64,000 nt of DNA from Candidatus Amunia macphersoniae (GTDB taxonomy: Bacteria > Chloroflexota > Dormibacteria > Aeolococcales > Aeolococcaceae). Under the pieces are notes generated by a model, which was given only the letters and a program-made list of their open reading frames with translations, had not been told where the DNA came from and did not search any database. The position numbers and the translations under genes are program-made. Of the stretch, positions 1 through 7,801 are shown in pieces. Numbering within the stretch: the stretch's first letter is position 1; each line of letters starts with the position of its first letter. Location of the stretch: assembly GCA_016464795.1 (NCBI GenBank), contig JAEKNN010000051.1, positions 1 to 64,000 on the forward strand, given 5' to 3'.

Positions 1-100
1 TCGTGACCGAACGATGGGCCCAAAGTCAGATTCTCGTTGAGGGAATACGCACTCTGGCGATCGTGGCTGCGACCGTGTATGGTTCGCGCACGTATCACTT

Positions 101-496
101 ATGACCGGGCGTCGCAAACGTCCCGGCGGAGGACCTTGGCGCGTGCCGGTAGACCAGACCCTGCGTTGCCGCGAGTGCGGCGTTGACTTCATTTGGACCG
201 AGGGGGAACAGGAGTTCTTCGCCTCCCGCGGTCTGACCAATCCTCCATCACGGTGCCCGAGCTGCCGTGCTGCGCGGCGGGCGGCCAATGGCGGCTCCAG
301 CGGCGGCGGTGGTGGCGGTGGCGGCTACGGCGGCGGCGGTGGGGGCGGTGGATACGGCGGAGCCCGATCCAGCGGCCCGCGCCAGATGTACGAGGTGACC
401 TGCGCCGGATGCGGGGGGATCGCGCGCGTTCCATTCCAGCCTCGAGGCGACAAGCCCGTCTATTGCAGCGACTGCTTCCGGCCCTCCGGCCGTTGA
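101..496 (+). CDS. Two-module zinc-ribbon protein with Gly-rich linker
   Basis: 131 aa with three visible parts. The N-terminal zinc ribbon has CREC near residue 23 and CPSC near residue 52. The linker (about residues 65-88) is almost pure Gly/Tyr/Ser. The C-terminal ribbon has CAGC near residue 102 and CSDC near residue 122. Similar zinc-ribbon plus CxxC proteins are common in Chloroflexota-like genomes and are usually annotated only as zinc-ribbon domain proteins. A nucleic-acid or translation-linked role is possible but not shown. The start has no clear Shine-Dalgarno. The stop overlaps a possible TTG start of the next gene. The Gly-rich repeat makes long shadow frames on both strands, which are not genes. 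Confidence 0.8.
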   Translation: MTGRRKRPGGGPWRVPVDQTLRCRECGVDFIWTEGEQEFFASRGLTNPPSRCPSCRAARRAANGGSSGGGGGGGGYGGGGGGGGYGGARSSGPRQMYEVTCAGCGGIARVPFQPRGDKPVYCSDCFRPSGR

Positions 497-774
497 CCGA
501 CGCGGCGCCCGAGAGCGCAATCGCGATCGGTAGTCGCGTGACCTTCCCGTACGGTGGCAGCCGCCGTACGGGAACCGTCTCCGACCTCTCCGTGATGCCG
601 GATGCGAGCGGCAGCAGGACCGTGTCGTATCTGATCGACGTCGGCACCCGCAAGGTGTTCGTCCAGGGAGAGGGCATCCAGCTGGCCAGCAACGCCCCGG
701 TGGCGGCGTTCGACGCCGTCGCCGAGGGCGTCGCCTACGGGCGCAAGCGACCGCGCAACCCGCGCCGGCGCTGA
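493..774 (+). CDS. Small beta-rich hypothetical protein
   Basis: About 93 aa if read from TTG at 493, whose TTGA overlaps the stop of the zinc-ribbon gene. An alternative is GTG at 538 (79 aa). The sequence has the feel of a small SH3/KOW-like barrel (VTFPYGGSRRTG, then VSYLIDVGTRKVFVQGEGIQ) and a basic Arg-rich tail. I do not recognise a family. Close coupling to the zinc-ribbon gene suggests co-translation. Start choice is uncertain. Confidence 0.5.
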   Translation: MTDAAPESAIAIGSRVTFPYGGSRRTGTVSDLSVMPDASGSRTVSYLIDVGTRKVFVQGEGIQLASNAPVAAFDAVAEGVAYGRKRPRNPRRR

Positions 775-838
775 CAGGCCCGCCGGGGCCGGGGCGTCGC
801 AGTGAGGTCACGGCCGCTGTCGATAGCGCGTTCCGTCG

Positions 839-844
839 TATTCT
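839..844 (+). promoter_or_regulatory. -10 box (TATTCT) for leaderless sortase gene
   Basis: TATTCT ends 7 nt before the ATG at 852 and no Shine-Dalgarno lies between, so transcription would begin at or next to the start codon. No good -35 is visible. Confidence 0.4.
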
Positions 845-851
845 TGCGGTC

Positions 852-1493
852 ATGAACCCCACCCCCGAACGTGGACGCGCGTCGCTGCGCATGGCGCTGA
901 TGTCCGTCGGCCTGGTTGCCATCCTGGTCGGGGTCGGCCTCGTCGTCTTCCCACTGCTTGGTGTCTGGCAGCGAGGCAACGTCGATCAGAACGCGCTCAG
1001 CTCGTGGCAGAAGGGCGGCGCCAACGCCCTCACCGGCGCGCCGACGAGCGCAACAGCGCTCCCCAAGACAGCCGTCTGCGGATCAGGCTCCCCCGCTGAC
1101 TACGCTCTGCTCACCTTCAGCGCCCCGGCCGCGCAGCACTACGGCGGCGTGGCCACCGACGGAACCTGGGACGCCCTGCACAACCGCTCGATGGTCCACT
1201 ACTCAGGCACTCCCGGTCCCGGAGAGCAGGGCAACTCCATCATCGCGTTCCATCGTGAGCCGGACTACGAGCACATCGACCAGTTGAATGTTGGCGACAC
1301 CATCACCGTTCAGGACCGCGCCTGCCATGCTTACACATACAAGGTGACCGGGCGCTGGACCCTGGACCCCAGCAACGTCTCCCAGCTGGCTCCCACCACC
1401 GGTCACGACCTGACCTTGGTCACCTGCACCCCATTCTGGATCGATTCGCAGCGGATCGTCTGGCGCGCCTCACTGGTCAGCCCGACCGCCTGA
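852..1493 (+). CDS. Class E/D-like sortase (membrane transpeptidase)
   Basis: 213 aa. A single N-terminal membrane segment (about residues 16-38) is followed by a sortase barrel. Catalytic residues are visible: His134 in IIAFHRE, Cys192 in TLVTCTP, and an Arg in RIVWRAS (201 or 205). This enzyme class cleaves an LPxTG/LAxTG-type signal and attaches surface proteins to the envelope, on the outer face of the membrane. No pilin gene is adjacent, so a housekeeping role is more likely. A candidate substrate is the secreted hydrolase at 11.4-13.5 kb, whose broken C-terminus looks like a sorting signal. A TATTCT box 7 nt before the ATG suggests a leaderless transcript. Confidence 0.88.
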   Translation: MNPTPERGRASLRMALMSVGLVAILVGVGLVVFPLLGVWQRGNVDQNALSSWQKGGANALTGAPTSATALPKTAVCGSGSPADYALLTFSAPAAQHYGGVATDGTWDALHNRSMVHYSGTPGPGEQGNSIIAFHREPDYEHIDQLNVGDTITVQDRACHAYTYKVTGRWTLDPSNVSQLAPTTGHDLTLVTCTPFWIDSQRIVWRASLVSPTA

Positions 1494-1513
1494 CGGCCCT
1501 CGGCCGGCGCGAC

Positions 1514-3079
1514 CTAGGTCGGGAAGTTCCCGTGGTGCCTGGCGACATCGTCGCGCACCCGCGAAGCGTATGCGGTGAACCGCGCCACCAGCTCGCCGCG
1601 CAGCTCCGTCGGCGCCACCACCGCGTCGACGATCAGCTCGTCAGCCAGACGGTAGATGTCGATGTTCTCCCGGTACTCCTCTTGCAGCCCGCTGATGAAC
1701 CCGGCTCGGTCTTGCTCGGGAAGGTCATGGATGCGGTTGTAGTACACGGCGTTCACAGCTGCCTCCGGACCCATCACCGCGATCTGGGCTGACGGCAACG
1801 CCAGCGTGCAATCGGGGTCGAACGCCGGCCCCGCCATGGCGTAGAGCCCCGCACCGTACGCCTTGCGCATCACCACGCAGATCTTGGCGACGCTGGCCTG
1901 GGAGAGGGCGGCGATCATCTTGGCACCATGGCGAATGATTCCCTGGCGTTCGACGGCAGTCCCGATCATGAACCCAGGCACGTCGGCGAGGAACAACAGA
2001 GGGATGTTGAAGGCATCGCAGCAGGTGATGAATCGCGCCGCCTTGTCGGCGGAGTCGATGAACAGTACGCCTCCCTTGAACCGTGGCTGGGAGGCGATGA
2101 TGCCCACCGCACGACCGTCGATCCGCGCCAGACCGGTGACCAGCTCGCGTGCGAACAGTCGCTTGATCTCGAAGAAGGAGTCATCGTCCACCAGCGCCTT
2201 GATCACTGCCTGCACGTCGTAGCCCCTGCCCGGCTCGGCCGGGATGGTCTCTTCGATCAGCGTCGCATCCGCGGCCGGCGGAACGCCCGCGACGCGCGGA
2301 GGCGACTGCCGCCACGACCGGGGCATGTACGAGAGGTATTGACGCGCGGCCGCGATCGCCTCCGTCTCATTGCCTGCGAGGAGGTCGCCGCAGCCGCTGA
2401 CGCTGCAGTGCATGCGGGCACCGCCCATCTCCTCGAGCGAGACCTTCTCCCCCACCACCACCTCGGCCATGCGTGGGGAGCCGAGGTACATCGACGCATG
2501 GCCTTCGACCATGAGGACCACGTCGCAGAACGCCGGGATGTAGGCGCCACCGGCCGCGGACGGTCCGAAGAGAACGCAGACCTGCGGCACCTGTCCCGAC
2601 AGGCGCACCTGCATGCGGAAGATGCGCCCGGCGTGGCGGCGACCGGGGAACATCGCCACCTGGTCGGTGATTCGGGCCCCGGCGGAGTCGACCAGGTACA
2701 CCATGGGAATCTGCAACCGCTCGGCTGTCTCGAGGATGCGCACGATCTTCTCGACAGTTCGTGCTCCCCAGGACCCCGCCTTCACAGAGGGGTCGTTGGC
2801 CATCACTGCGCAGGCACCTCCGCCGAGCGTCCCGATGCCGGTGACCACACCGTCAGCGGGCAGGTCGGCGGCGAGGTTGTTGGCCAGCAGCCCGTCCTCG
2901 ACGAACCCCGTGCCTGCATCGAACAGCCTGGCGATGCGCGCGCGTGGCATCAGCTTGTCCTGCTCCGCAAGCTTGGCACGCGCCTGCTCCGACCCACCGC
3001 GGCGAGCCCGGGCCACCCGTTGCTCCAGCTCGGTGGAGTCGTGCGCGGCGCCTGCCGGCGTGGGCGCGACCTCTGTCAT
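1514..3079 (-). CDS. Acyl-CoA carboxylase, carboxyltransferase (beta) subunit, probably methylcrotonyl-CoA type
   Basis: 521 aa, normal length for the biotin-dependent carboxyltransferase family. Both crotonase-fold halves are present. The oxyanion-hole loops are GPSAAGGAYIPA in the N half and RKAYGAGLYAMAG in the C half, with DVPGFMIG between them. It transfers CO2 from carboxybiotin to an acyl-CoA. Its ATG overlaps the stop of the HMG-CoA lyase gene by 4 nt (ATGA), so the two are translated together. That neighbour argues for methylcrotonyl-CoA carboxylase in leucine catabolism rather than propionyl- or acetyl-CoA carboxylase. No biotin carboxylase/BCCP subunit is in the window, so it must come from elsewhere. 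Confidence 0.9.
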   Translation of the reverse strand: MTEVAPTPAGAAHDSTELEQRVARARRGGSEQARAKLAEQDKLMPRARIARLFDAGTGFVEDGLLANNLAADLPADGVVTGIGTLGGGACAVMANDPSVKAGSWGARTVEKIVRILETAERLQIPMVYLVDSAGARITDQVAMFPGRRHAGRIFRMQVRLSGQVPQVCVLFGPSAAGGAYIPAFCDVVLMVEGHASMYLGSPRMAEVVVGEKVSLEEMGGARMHCSVSGCGDLLAGNETEAIAAARQYLSYMPRSWRQSPPRVAGVPPAADATLIEETIPAEPGRGYDVQAVIKALVDDDSFFEIKRLFARELVTGLARIDGRAVGIIASQPRFKGGVLFIDSADKAARFITCCDAFNIPLLFLADVPGFMIGTAVERQGIIRHGAKMIAALSQASVAKICVVMRKAYGAGLYAMAGPAFDPDCTLALPSAQIAVMGPEAAVNAVYYNRIHDLPEQDRAGFISGLQEEYRENIDIYRLADELIVDAVVAPTELRGELVARFTAYASRVRDDVARHHGNFPT

Positions 3080-3993
3080 GAGACCTGCTCTTCCACCTGC
3101 GCCGCAGTCCAGACGCCGGCGCGATGGAGCTTGCCAGGAAGATCGGTGCCAAGGTCGGCAGCCAGCGCGTTGCTCACCAGGCAGTACTCATCGAGGTCGC
3201 AGCCGTGGCGGCCGCCCACGCTGGCCACCGCCTGCAGAGCATCCTCGCTGCACACATTGCCTGTCGAGCGCGGCGCGAAGGGGCAGCCGCCGAGGCCGCC
3301 GGCACTGCCGTCGAACCTGGTGACGCCCGCCTCGTAGGCGCTCACGACATTGGCGACGCCAAGCCCCCGCGTGTCGTGCACGTGCAGGGAGAGCCGTCCT
3401 TGCGGAACCACTCCGAAGCAGCGTGTGGATAGGTCGCGGACAGCCGCTGGGTGTGCCACGCCGATGGTGTCGGCAATGCCCACCTCGTCGACGCCGCGAC
3501 GGACCAGCTCTTCGCAGAGATCGACCACGCGCTGCGGGCCAACGAGCCCTTCGAAGGGGCAACCGAAGGCGACCGAGACGGCGACGTCGACATCGCACCT
3601 CGATGAGCGCGCATCAGCGACCAGGCCGTCGAGTTCCTCGATGGACTCCGCCACACTGCGGTTGACGTTGCGGCGGTTGAAGGAGTCTGTGGCACCGATG
3701 GTGTAGAGGACATTGCGCACGTCATGCTCGAGAGCAAGCTCGAGACCTCGACGATTGGGGATCAGCACTCGTATCCTGGGCAGAGCCTCAGTGCCCAGCG
3801 CGCGCAGCACGGCGCTGGCGTCGGCCAGCTGGGGCACCCATCTGGGCGAGACGAACGACGTCGCCTCCACGCGCGGGACCCCGGCGCCGAGAAGACCCTC
3901 GATGAGGCGCACCTTCACCTCGGTGGGGACCGTGGCCGCAATGTTCTGAAGGCCGTCGCGAGGGGCCACGTCCGTCCAGGTGACATCAGCCAT
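3076..3993 (-). CDS. Hydroxymethylglutaryl-CoA lyase
   Basis: 305 aa HMGL-like TIM barrel. Visible motifs are the N-terminal APRDGLQN (substrate/metal site), the HVHDTRG metal-binding histidines, and GGLGGCPFAPRSTGN, whose Cys is the classic active-site residue of HMG-CoA lyase. It cleaves HMG-CoA to acetoacetate and acetyl-CoA. First gene of a two-gene operon with the carboxyltransferase. AGGGTG upstream of the ATG can serve as a ribosome site. Confidence 0.92.
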   Translation of the reverse strand: MADVTWTDVAPRDGLQNIAATVPTEVKVRLIEGLLGAGVPRVEATSFVSPRWVPQLADASAVLRALGTEALPRIRVLIPNRRGLELALEHDVRNVLYTIGATDSFNRRNVNRSVAESIEELDGLVADARSSRCDVDVAVSVAFGCPFEGLVGPQRVVDLCEELVRRGVDEVGIADTIGVAHPAAVRDLSTRCFGVVPQGRLSLHVHDTRGLGVANVVSAYEAGVTRFDGSAGGLGGCPFAPRSTGNVCSEDALQAVASVGGRHGCDLDEYCLVSNALAADLGTDLPGKLHRAGVWTAAQVEEQVS

Positions 3994-4074
3994 CAGCGAT
4001 CACCCTAGCAGAGGGCGTGACGGCGCCGGCAGCGCTCCTGAGGGCCACCACGCGTCCTAAACTGAGCGTGCGCA

Positions 4075-4722
4075 ATGCCCCGTTTCCGTCTCACCACCTA
4101 CCTGCGCGACACCTTTGGGGTGGAGGATCCCCGGAGCTTCCTTCTCTGCGGCATGGACGAGGTTGGTCGTGGCTCTTACGCCGGGCCGCTGGTGGCCGCC
4201 GCCGTGGTGCTGCCGCCTCGCTTCCGCCATCCTCTGCTGCGCGACAGCAAGCTGCTGACGGCGCGTCAACGAGAGGCGGTCGATGTGGTGATCCGCCGCC
4301 GCGCGGTCTCCTGGGTCGTGGCCGAGATCTCGGCAGCCGACATCAACTCTCGCGGCCTCGGCTGGGCCAACGTGGAGATCTTTCGCAGGCTCGTCGATCT
4401 GGTCGACGCCGATGGATATTGCTGTGACGGTCGCCTGCGCATCAACGCCACACGCACGGTGCACTGCCTGGTCAAGGGCGACAACCTGGTGCCCGCCATC
4501 TCAGCGGCCTCGATCGTCGCCAAGGTGCACCGCGACGCCATCATGAGGACGATGCACGACGATGCTCCGCACTACAACTGGGCCAGCAACAAGGGGTATG
4601 GCGCGCGCGAGCATCGCGACGCAATTCTCAGCCACGGTCCGCACCCGCAACATCGGACCGTGTTCATCGACGGGCTGATGCAGCTCGACCTGGCGATCGA
4701 GGTGGCTGCCGCCTCCCGCTGA
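4075..4722 (+). CDS. rnhB: Ribonuclease HII
   Basis: 215 aa. Removes RNA primers and misincorporated ribonucleotides from DNA. The catalytic acids are all present: Asp28 and Glu29 in MDEVGRGSYAGP, Asp118 in CCDGRLRI, and Asp154 in the SIVAKVHRD motif. The family YG...EH motif is seen as KGYGAREH. Length is normal. A TAAACT box ends 11 nt before the ATG, so the transcript leader would be only a few nucleotides. Converges on the FmdB-type gene with a 4-nt gap. Confidence 0.95.
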   Translation: MPRFRLTTYLRDTFGVEDPRSFLLCGMDEVGRGSYAGPLVAAAVVLPPRFRHPLLRDSKLLTARQREAVDVVIRRRAVSWVVAEISAADINSRGLGWANVEIFRRLVDLVDADGYCCDGRLRINATRTVHCLVKGDNLVPAISAASIVAKVHRDAIMRTMHDDAPHYNWASNKGYGAREHRDAILSHGPHPQHRTVFIDGLMQLDLAIEVAAASR

Positions 4723-4726
4723 CTGC

Positions 4727-4957
4727 TCAGCGGCAGCCGCAGCCCCCGCCGCAGCAGCCGCCCCCAGGGTTGGGCCCGGGCGCCATCGACGAGGTGGCCG
4801 ACGCCGAGGGACGGCTGGCCGCCACCTGGCTGATCAAAGGCATGCTGGCTCGGCTCTCGCAGCCGGGACACAGCGCCGACAGCTCTCTTTCACCCATCCG
4901 CCGCAGCACCTCGAACGTGCTGTGGCAGTCATTGCAGCGGTATTCGTACACGGGCAT
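4727..4957 (-). CDS. FmdB-family zinc-ribbon protein
   Basis: 76 aa. Starts with MPVYEYRC, the hallmark of the FmdB/CxxC_CxxC_SSSS regulatory zinc ribbon. Zinc ligands are Cys8/Cys11 and Cys30/Cys33. The C-terminus is an unusual Gly/Cys cluster (GGGCCGGGCGC) that could bind extra metal. The cellular role of the family is not settled. TAGGCT 6 nt upstream of the ATG indicates a leaderless start. Confidence 0.85.
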   Translation of the reverse strand: MPVYEYRCNDCHSTFEVLRRMGERELSALCPGCESRASMPLISQVAASRPSASATSSMAPGPNPGGGCCGGGCGCR

Positions 4958-4963
4958 GGAGCC

Positions 4964-4969
4964 AGCCTA
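4964..4969 (-). promoter_or_regulatory. -10 box (TAGGCT) for FmdB-type gene
   Basis: TAGGCT on the minus strand ends 6 nt before the ATG at 4957. No Shine-Dalgarno lies between. Confidence 0.35.
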
Positions 4970-5016
4970 CCATTCGGTCGCCGCCCCCACCCCTGACGCG
5001 AGCAGGGCCGCTGAGG

Positions 5017-5045
5017 TTGCCAGACGAACATGCGTTCGCTACACT
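5017..5045 (+). promoter_or_regulatory. Sigma-70-type promoter, leaderless
   Basis: TTGCCA (5017-5022), a 17-nt spacer and TACACT (5040-5045). The ATG at 5052 begins 6 nt after the -10 box, so the mRNA should start at the start codon. One of the two best-formed promoters in the window. Confidence 0.65.
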
Positions 5046-5051
5046 GTTCAC

Positions 5052-5342
5052 ATGGTCGCCACCCCGATGGAACTGCTACTGCCGCTGGGTGAGACGGTCG
5101 CCCGCGACGAGCTGCCAGCCCGCCGGTGGCACCACCTGATGACCGTCTCCGGTGTCGACGCCCGCTCCGCGCAGCGGCTGGCCCGGGCCTTCCCCTCGCT
5201 GGCCGCGGTGTACAGGGCCGACGAAGAGCAGCTCGTCAGGGTGGTGGGCCCTGTCGTCGCCTCGCGCATACGCTGGTTCCTGGATGCGCCGCTCGACACC
5301 GGCATCTCACCTGGCGTGATGGCCGACACCAAAGCCGCGTGA
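5052..5342 (+). CDS. Small helix-hairpin-helix protein
   Basis: 96 aa from the ATG that follows the promoter at 5017-5045. Residues about 30-75 read as an HhH motif pair (MTVSGVDARSAQRLARAF, then LVRVVGPVVASRIRWFL), like the DNA-contact module of UvrC, ligase and RuvA families. No catalytic domain is present. Probably binds DNA non-specifically or serves as an adaptor. A 7-bp hairpin follows the gene. A longer in-frame extension runs upstream antisense to the FmdB-type gene, but the promoter makes that start unlikely. Confidence 0.7.
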   Translation: MVATPMELLLPLGETVARDELPARRWHHLMTVSGVDARSAQRLARAFPSLAAVYRADEEQLVRVVGPVVASRIRWFLDAPLDTGISPGVMADTKAA

Positions 5343-5349
5343 TGTGACA

Positions 5350-5367
5350 CCTCGAGCACACTCGAGG
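5350..5367 (+). terminator. Short hairpin after HhH gene
   Basis: CCTCGAG-CACA-CTCGAGG, a perfect 7-bp stem with a 4-nt loop, starting 7 nt after the stop codon. No U-run follows, so termination activity is uncertain. Confidence 0.4.
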
Positions 5368-5456
5368 CGAGAGACGTCGAGCCTGCCTCGCCTCGGACCG
5401 CCGCCCACGTATGATCGACCCTTCATCAATCAGCGATCGGGGCAGCGGAGGGCGCG

Positions 5457-6101
5457 ATGTTTGGACGCAAATCGAAGAAGGCGGTGATCGAACGCGAGGT
5501 TTCGAATGCCGGATCGCGCGCGGCTGAGGTCGTGAGTGAGGCGGCGTCGGATTTCGCGGAGCGCGCCGTTGCCGCAGCGCAGAATGCGCAGCGGGTCGCC
5601 GCGCCGGTGCTCCGCACCGCCGCCGAGAGGTCGGCGGAGACTCTGAGCCATGCCGCGGAGCGTGCGGCAGTGGTCCTGGCAGACGTTGGCGAGCGTCTCG
5701 CCGAGAGCGGAGAGGAGCGTGCCGGTCAGGCCGCTATCGCCGCGCGCGAGCGACTGGCGAACGCCTCCGAGGCACTCGCAGTGGCCGTTCGCCCCAAGAA
5801 GCGCCGTCGTTTTCGCCGGCTGCTGCTGGTGGGTCTGCTCATTGCCGGCCTCGCGGCACTGGCTCGCTCGCCGCTCCGCACCAAGTTGACCGACCGGCTG
5901 TTTGGTTCCACCTCGGAGTTCGAGGACGACGCACCGGAATCGATCACTCTGCCCCGGGCGGCCGCCCCCAGCGAGACAACGGTGCCTGAGGAGCAGGCCG
6001 AGCCCACGCCGCCGACCTCTGAAGGTGCCGAGACCGAGGGCGGTTCCAATGGTGTGGTCTCGAATGCCACCCAGCCCACGGGCGACGGCGCCTCGAGCTG
6101 A
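5457..6101 (+). CDS. Membrane protein with long amphipathic helical N-terminus
   Basis: 214 aa, family not recognised. Residues about 10-112 are Ala/Glu/Arg-rich heptad-like repeats (AAEVVSEAASDFAERAVAAAQ and similar) resembling apolipoprotein-type amphipathic helices. A basic patch (PKKRRRFRR) leads into one membrane segment (about 121-136). The last 75 residues are acidic, Pro/Thr-rich and probably disordered. GGAGGG lies 5 nt before the ATG. The next gene starts 4 nt after the stop. A structural or membrane-shaping role is possible but unproven. Confidence 0.7.
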   Translation: MFGRKSKKAVIEREVSNAGSRAAEVVSEAASDFAERAVAAAQNAQRVAAPVLRTAAERSAETLSHAAERAAVVLADVGERLAESGEERAGQAAIAARERLANASEALAVAVRPKKRRRFRRLLLVGLLIAGLAALARSPLRTKLTDRLFGSTSEFEDDAPESITLPRAAAPSETTVPEEQAEPTPPTSEGAETEGGSNGVVSNATQPTGDGASS

Positions 6102-6105
6102 CCCG

Positions 6106-6801
6106 GTGAGTCCCGACGATCGTCGCCCCTTCCGTGGTGCGCCCTACGACAGGGGCCGCAACGATCGTCCGGGTCCCCCCAGCGGTGACCGGGCGGACCG
6201 TCCGCCCGCGGATCGGCCTGGGTTCGGGGCGCCGCCACGGCCGTTCGTCCGCCCCCCCACCCGCGGTGGAGACTTGCCTCCCCCCGACCACCGCGTCCAT
6301 CTTCGCGACGGGGACCGGGAGATCGACGTCAGCGGCAATCCTGCGTTCGTGCGTCAGGTGCTCGACGACCTGCCCAGCCTGATGGCTCGCCTGCGTGGCG
6401 ACGTCCCGGGTCGCAACCCGATTTCGATGCCCTCGCCTCCGGAGAGCCGCCCCACCGCCGCCGTCCCCGAGCCGGTCGGCCAATTGGCCCCGATCCCGGC
6501 CGGCGTGCCCGAGGCCTCGTCGAAGGAGCCGAGCGAGGCCGGGACGGCGACGCCCACACGCAACGGGGCGCGCAACCCAGGCCGCCGTCCCGCGGGCGGC
6601 AACGACGACGTCCCCGGCGAAGCGCTCGAGCGGGAGGTCTTCGAGGTTCTGCGCGGCAGTTCGCGGCCGTTGCCCATCGCCGCCATCCGTGGGCGAATCG
6701 ACAGCCAGCCCACCGGTCAAGAGGTTCGCCGCCTGCTGGAACGTGCCGGTGAGCGAGTCACCCGGTCCGCCGACCGCCCGGCGACCTACTCACTGCGCTG
6801 A
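6106..6801 (+). CDS. Pro/Arg-rich protein with C-terminal winged-helix-like domain
   Basis: 231 aa from GTG at 6106, 4 nt after the upstream stop. The start is inferred from spacing, since no good ribosome site is seen. Residues 1-165 are low-complexity Pro/Arg/Gly with one ordered patch (VHLRDGDREIDVSGNPAFV). The last 60 residues (EREVFEVLRGSSRPLPIAAI through PATYSLR) look like a winged helix. Not recognised as a named family. Likely co-transcribed with the coiled membrane protein. Confidence 0.6.
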   Translation: MSPDDRRPFRGAPYDRGRNDRPGPPSGDRADRPPADRPGFGAPPRPFVRPPTRGGDLPPPDHRVHLRDGDREIDVSGNPAFVRQVLDDLPSLMARLRGDVPGRNPISMPSPPESRPTAAVPEPVGQLAPIPAGVPEASSKEPSEAGTATPTRNGARNPGRRPAGGNDDVPGEALEREVFEVLRGSSRPLPIAAIRGRIDSQPTGQEVRRLLERAGERVTRSADRPATYSLR

Positions 6802-6958
6802 CATAGGGCGCCTGACCCTCACCGGTTGATTCGCGACTGGCGCGGAGAGGACTGGGTACCTCGGGCGTCCCGCGACGGTGGATTTTGCCGCAATCGCGTC
6901 TGTCACATCAAATGATCCGGACGCGACGCTACAATGACCCGACCGTTTGGGAGGGACC

Positions 6959-7801
6959 GTGAATCCGGCCATCATCGCAGCGGTCGCCCTGGGTAGTTGC
7001 GCAGTGCTCGTTCTCGGGAGCGGCCTTCGCGTCATCGCTGAGCACCAGCGCGGGCTCGTGCTCCGGCTTGGTCGCCGCGGGCCGGTGCTCGACCCTGGCC
7101 TGCACCTGATCCTGCCCCTTGGTATCGACAGGCTGACCCGCGTCGACATGCGGAGTGCGGTTCTCGAGGTGCTGCCGCTCGAGGTGATGACCCGGGACGG
7201 GGTACCGGTGCGCATCGGCGCAGCCGTTCACCTGCAGGTGTTGAACCCCGTGCTCGCCGTGACCCGGGTGACCGACTACTGGCAATCGACCAGGCAGCTG
7301 GTGCAGGCTGCCCTGCGCGACGTTGCGGCTCGAGTCGCATTGCGTTCGCTTCTTCTCGATCAGGACGCCGTGCGCGAGGCATTGGGTCGGTTCGTCGACG
7401 CCCGTGTCGAGCCGTGGGGGCTACGGATCTCGGCCATCGACGTGCGCGAGGTGGAGCTGCCGGCGGCCATGCAACGAACCATGGAGCGGCATGCCGACGT
7501 CCTCGGGCAAAAGCAGGCACGGAGGGTCCAGGCCGAGGCGGAACGCGAGGCGGGGCAGCAGCTGGCCGTGGCCGCCGAGGTTCTCGCCACCCAGCCCCAC
7601 GAGGTGCAGCTGCGCTTCCTGCAGGCGCTCAGCGCCATCGGTGGCGGGGGAGCGACTGTTGTCGTCGTGCCCTTGCCTACGGAGCTGGTGCAGCCCTTCA
7701 TCGACCTCCAGGGGCATGCGGCGCGGGCGCATCCGGGGGATGACGGCGACGGCGCGGAGGCCGCCGCGCGCACCGAGCAGGAGACCGGTCAGTCGCGCTG
7801 A
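6959..7801 (+). CDS. SPFH/Band 7 (stomatin-like) membrane protein
   Basis: 280 aa from GTG at 6959. GGGAGG is just upstream and TACAAT (6930-6935) gives a short leader; TTG at 6947 is an alternative start. One N-terminal membrane helix is followed by a Band 7 domain (EHQRGLVLRLGRRGPVLDPG, RVDMRSAVLEV, RDGVPVRI) and a coiled Ala/Glu/Gln region (about 170-215). These proteins oligomerise in the inner membrane as scaffolds. The usual NfeD partner is absent here. Its 3' end overlaps the convergent oxidoreductase gene by 13 nt. Confidence 0.88.
   Translation: MNPAIIAAVALGSCAVLVLGSGLRVIAEHQRGLVLRLGRRGPVLDPGLHLILPLGIDRLTRVDMRSAVLEVLPLEVMTRDGVPVRIGAAVHLQVLNPVLAVTRVTDYWQSTRQLVQAALRDVAARVALRSLLLDQDAVREALGRFVDARVEPWGLRISAIDVREVELPAAMQRTMERHADVLGQKQARRVQAEAEREAGQQLAVAAEVLATQPHEVQLRFLQALSAIGGGGATVVVVPLPTELVQPFIDLQGHAARAHPGDDGDGAEAAARTEQETGQSR

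Noticed and set aside
248..979. Minus-strand frame over the Gly-rich zinc-ribbon region
   Set aside because: Produced by the GC-rich repeat encoding Gly; low-complexity Arg/Pro/Thr sequence with no conserved feature.
1928..3337. 469-codon plus-strand open frame opposite the carboxyltransferase and HMG-CoA lyase genes
   Set aside because: Antisense shadow of two well-supported genes; no motif, promoter or ribosome site.
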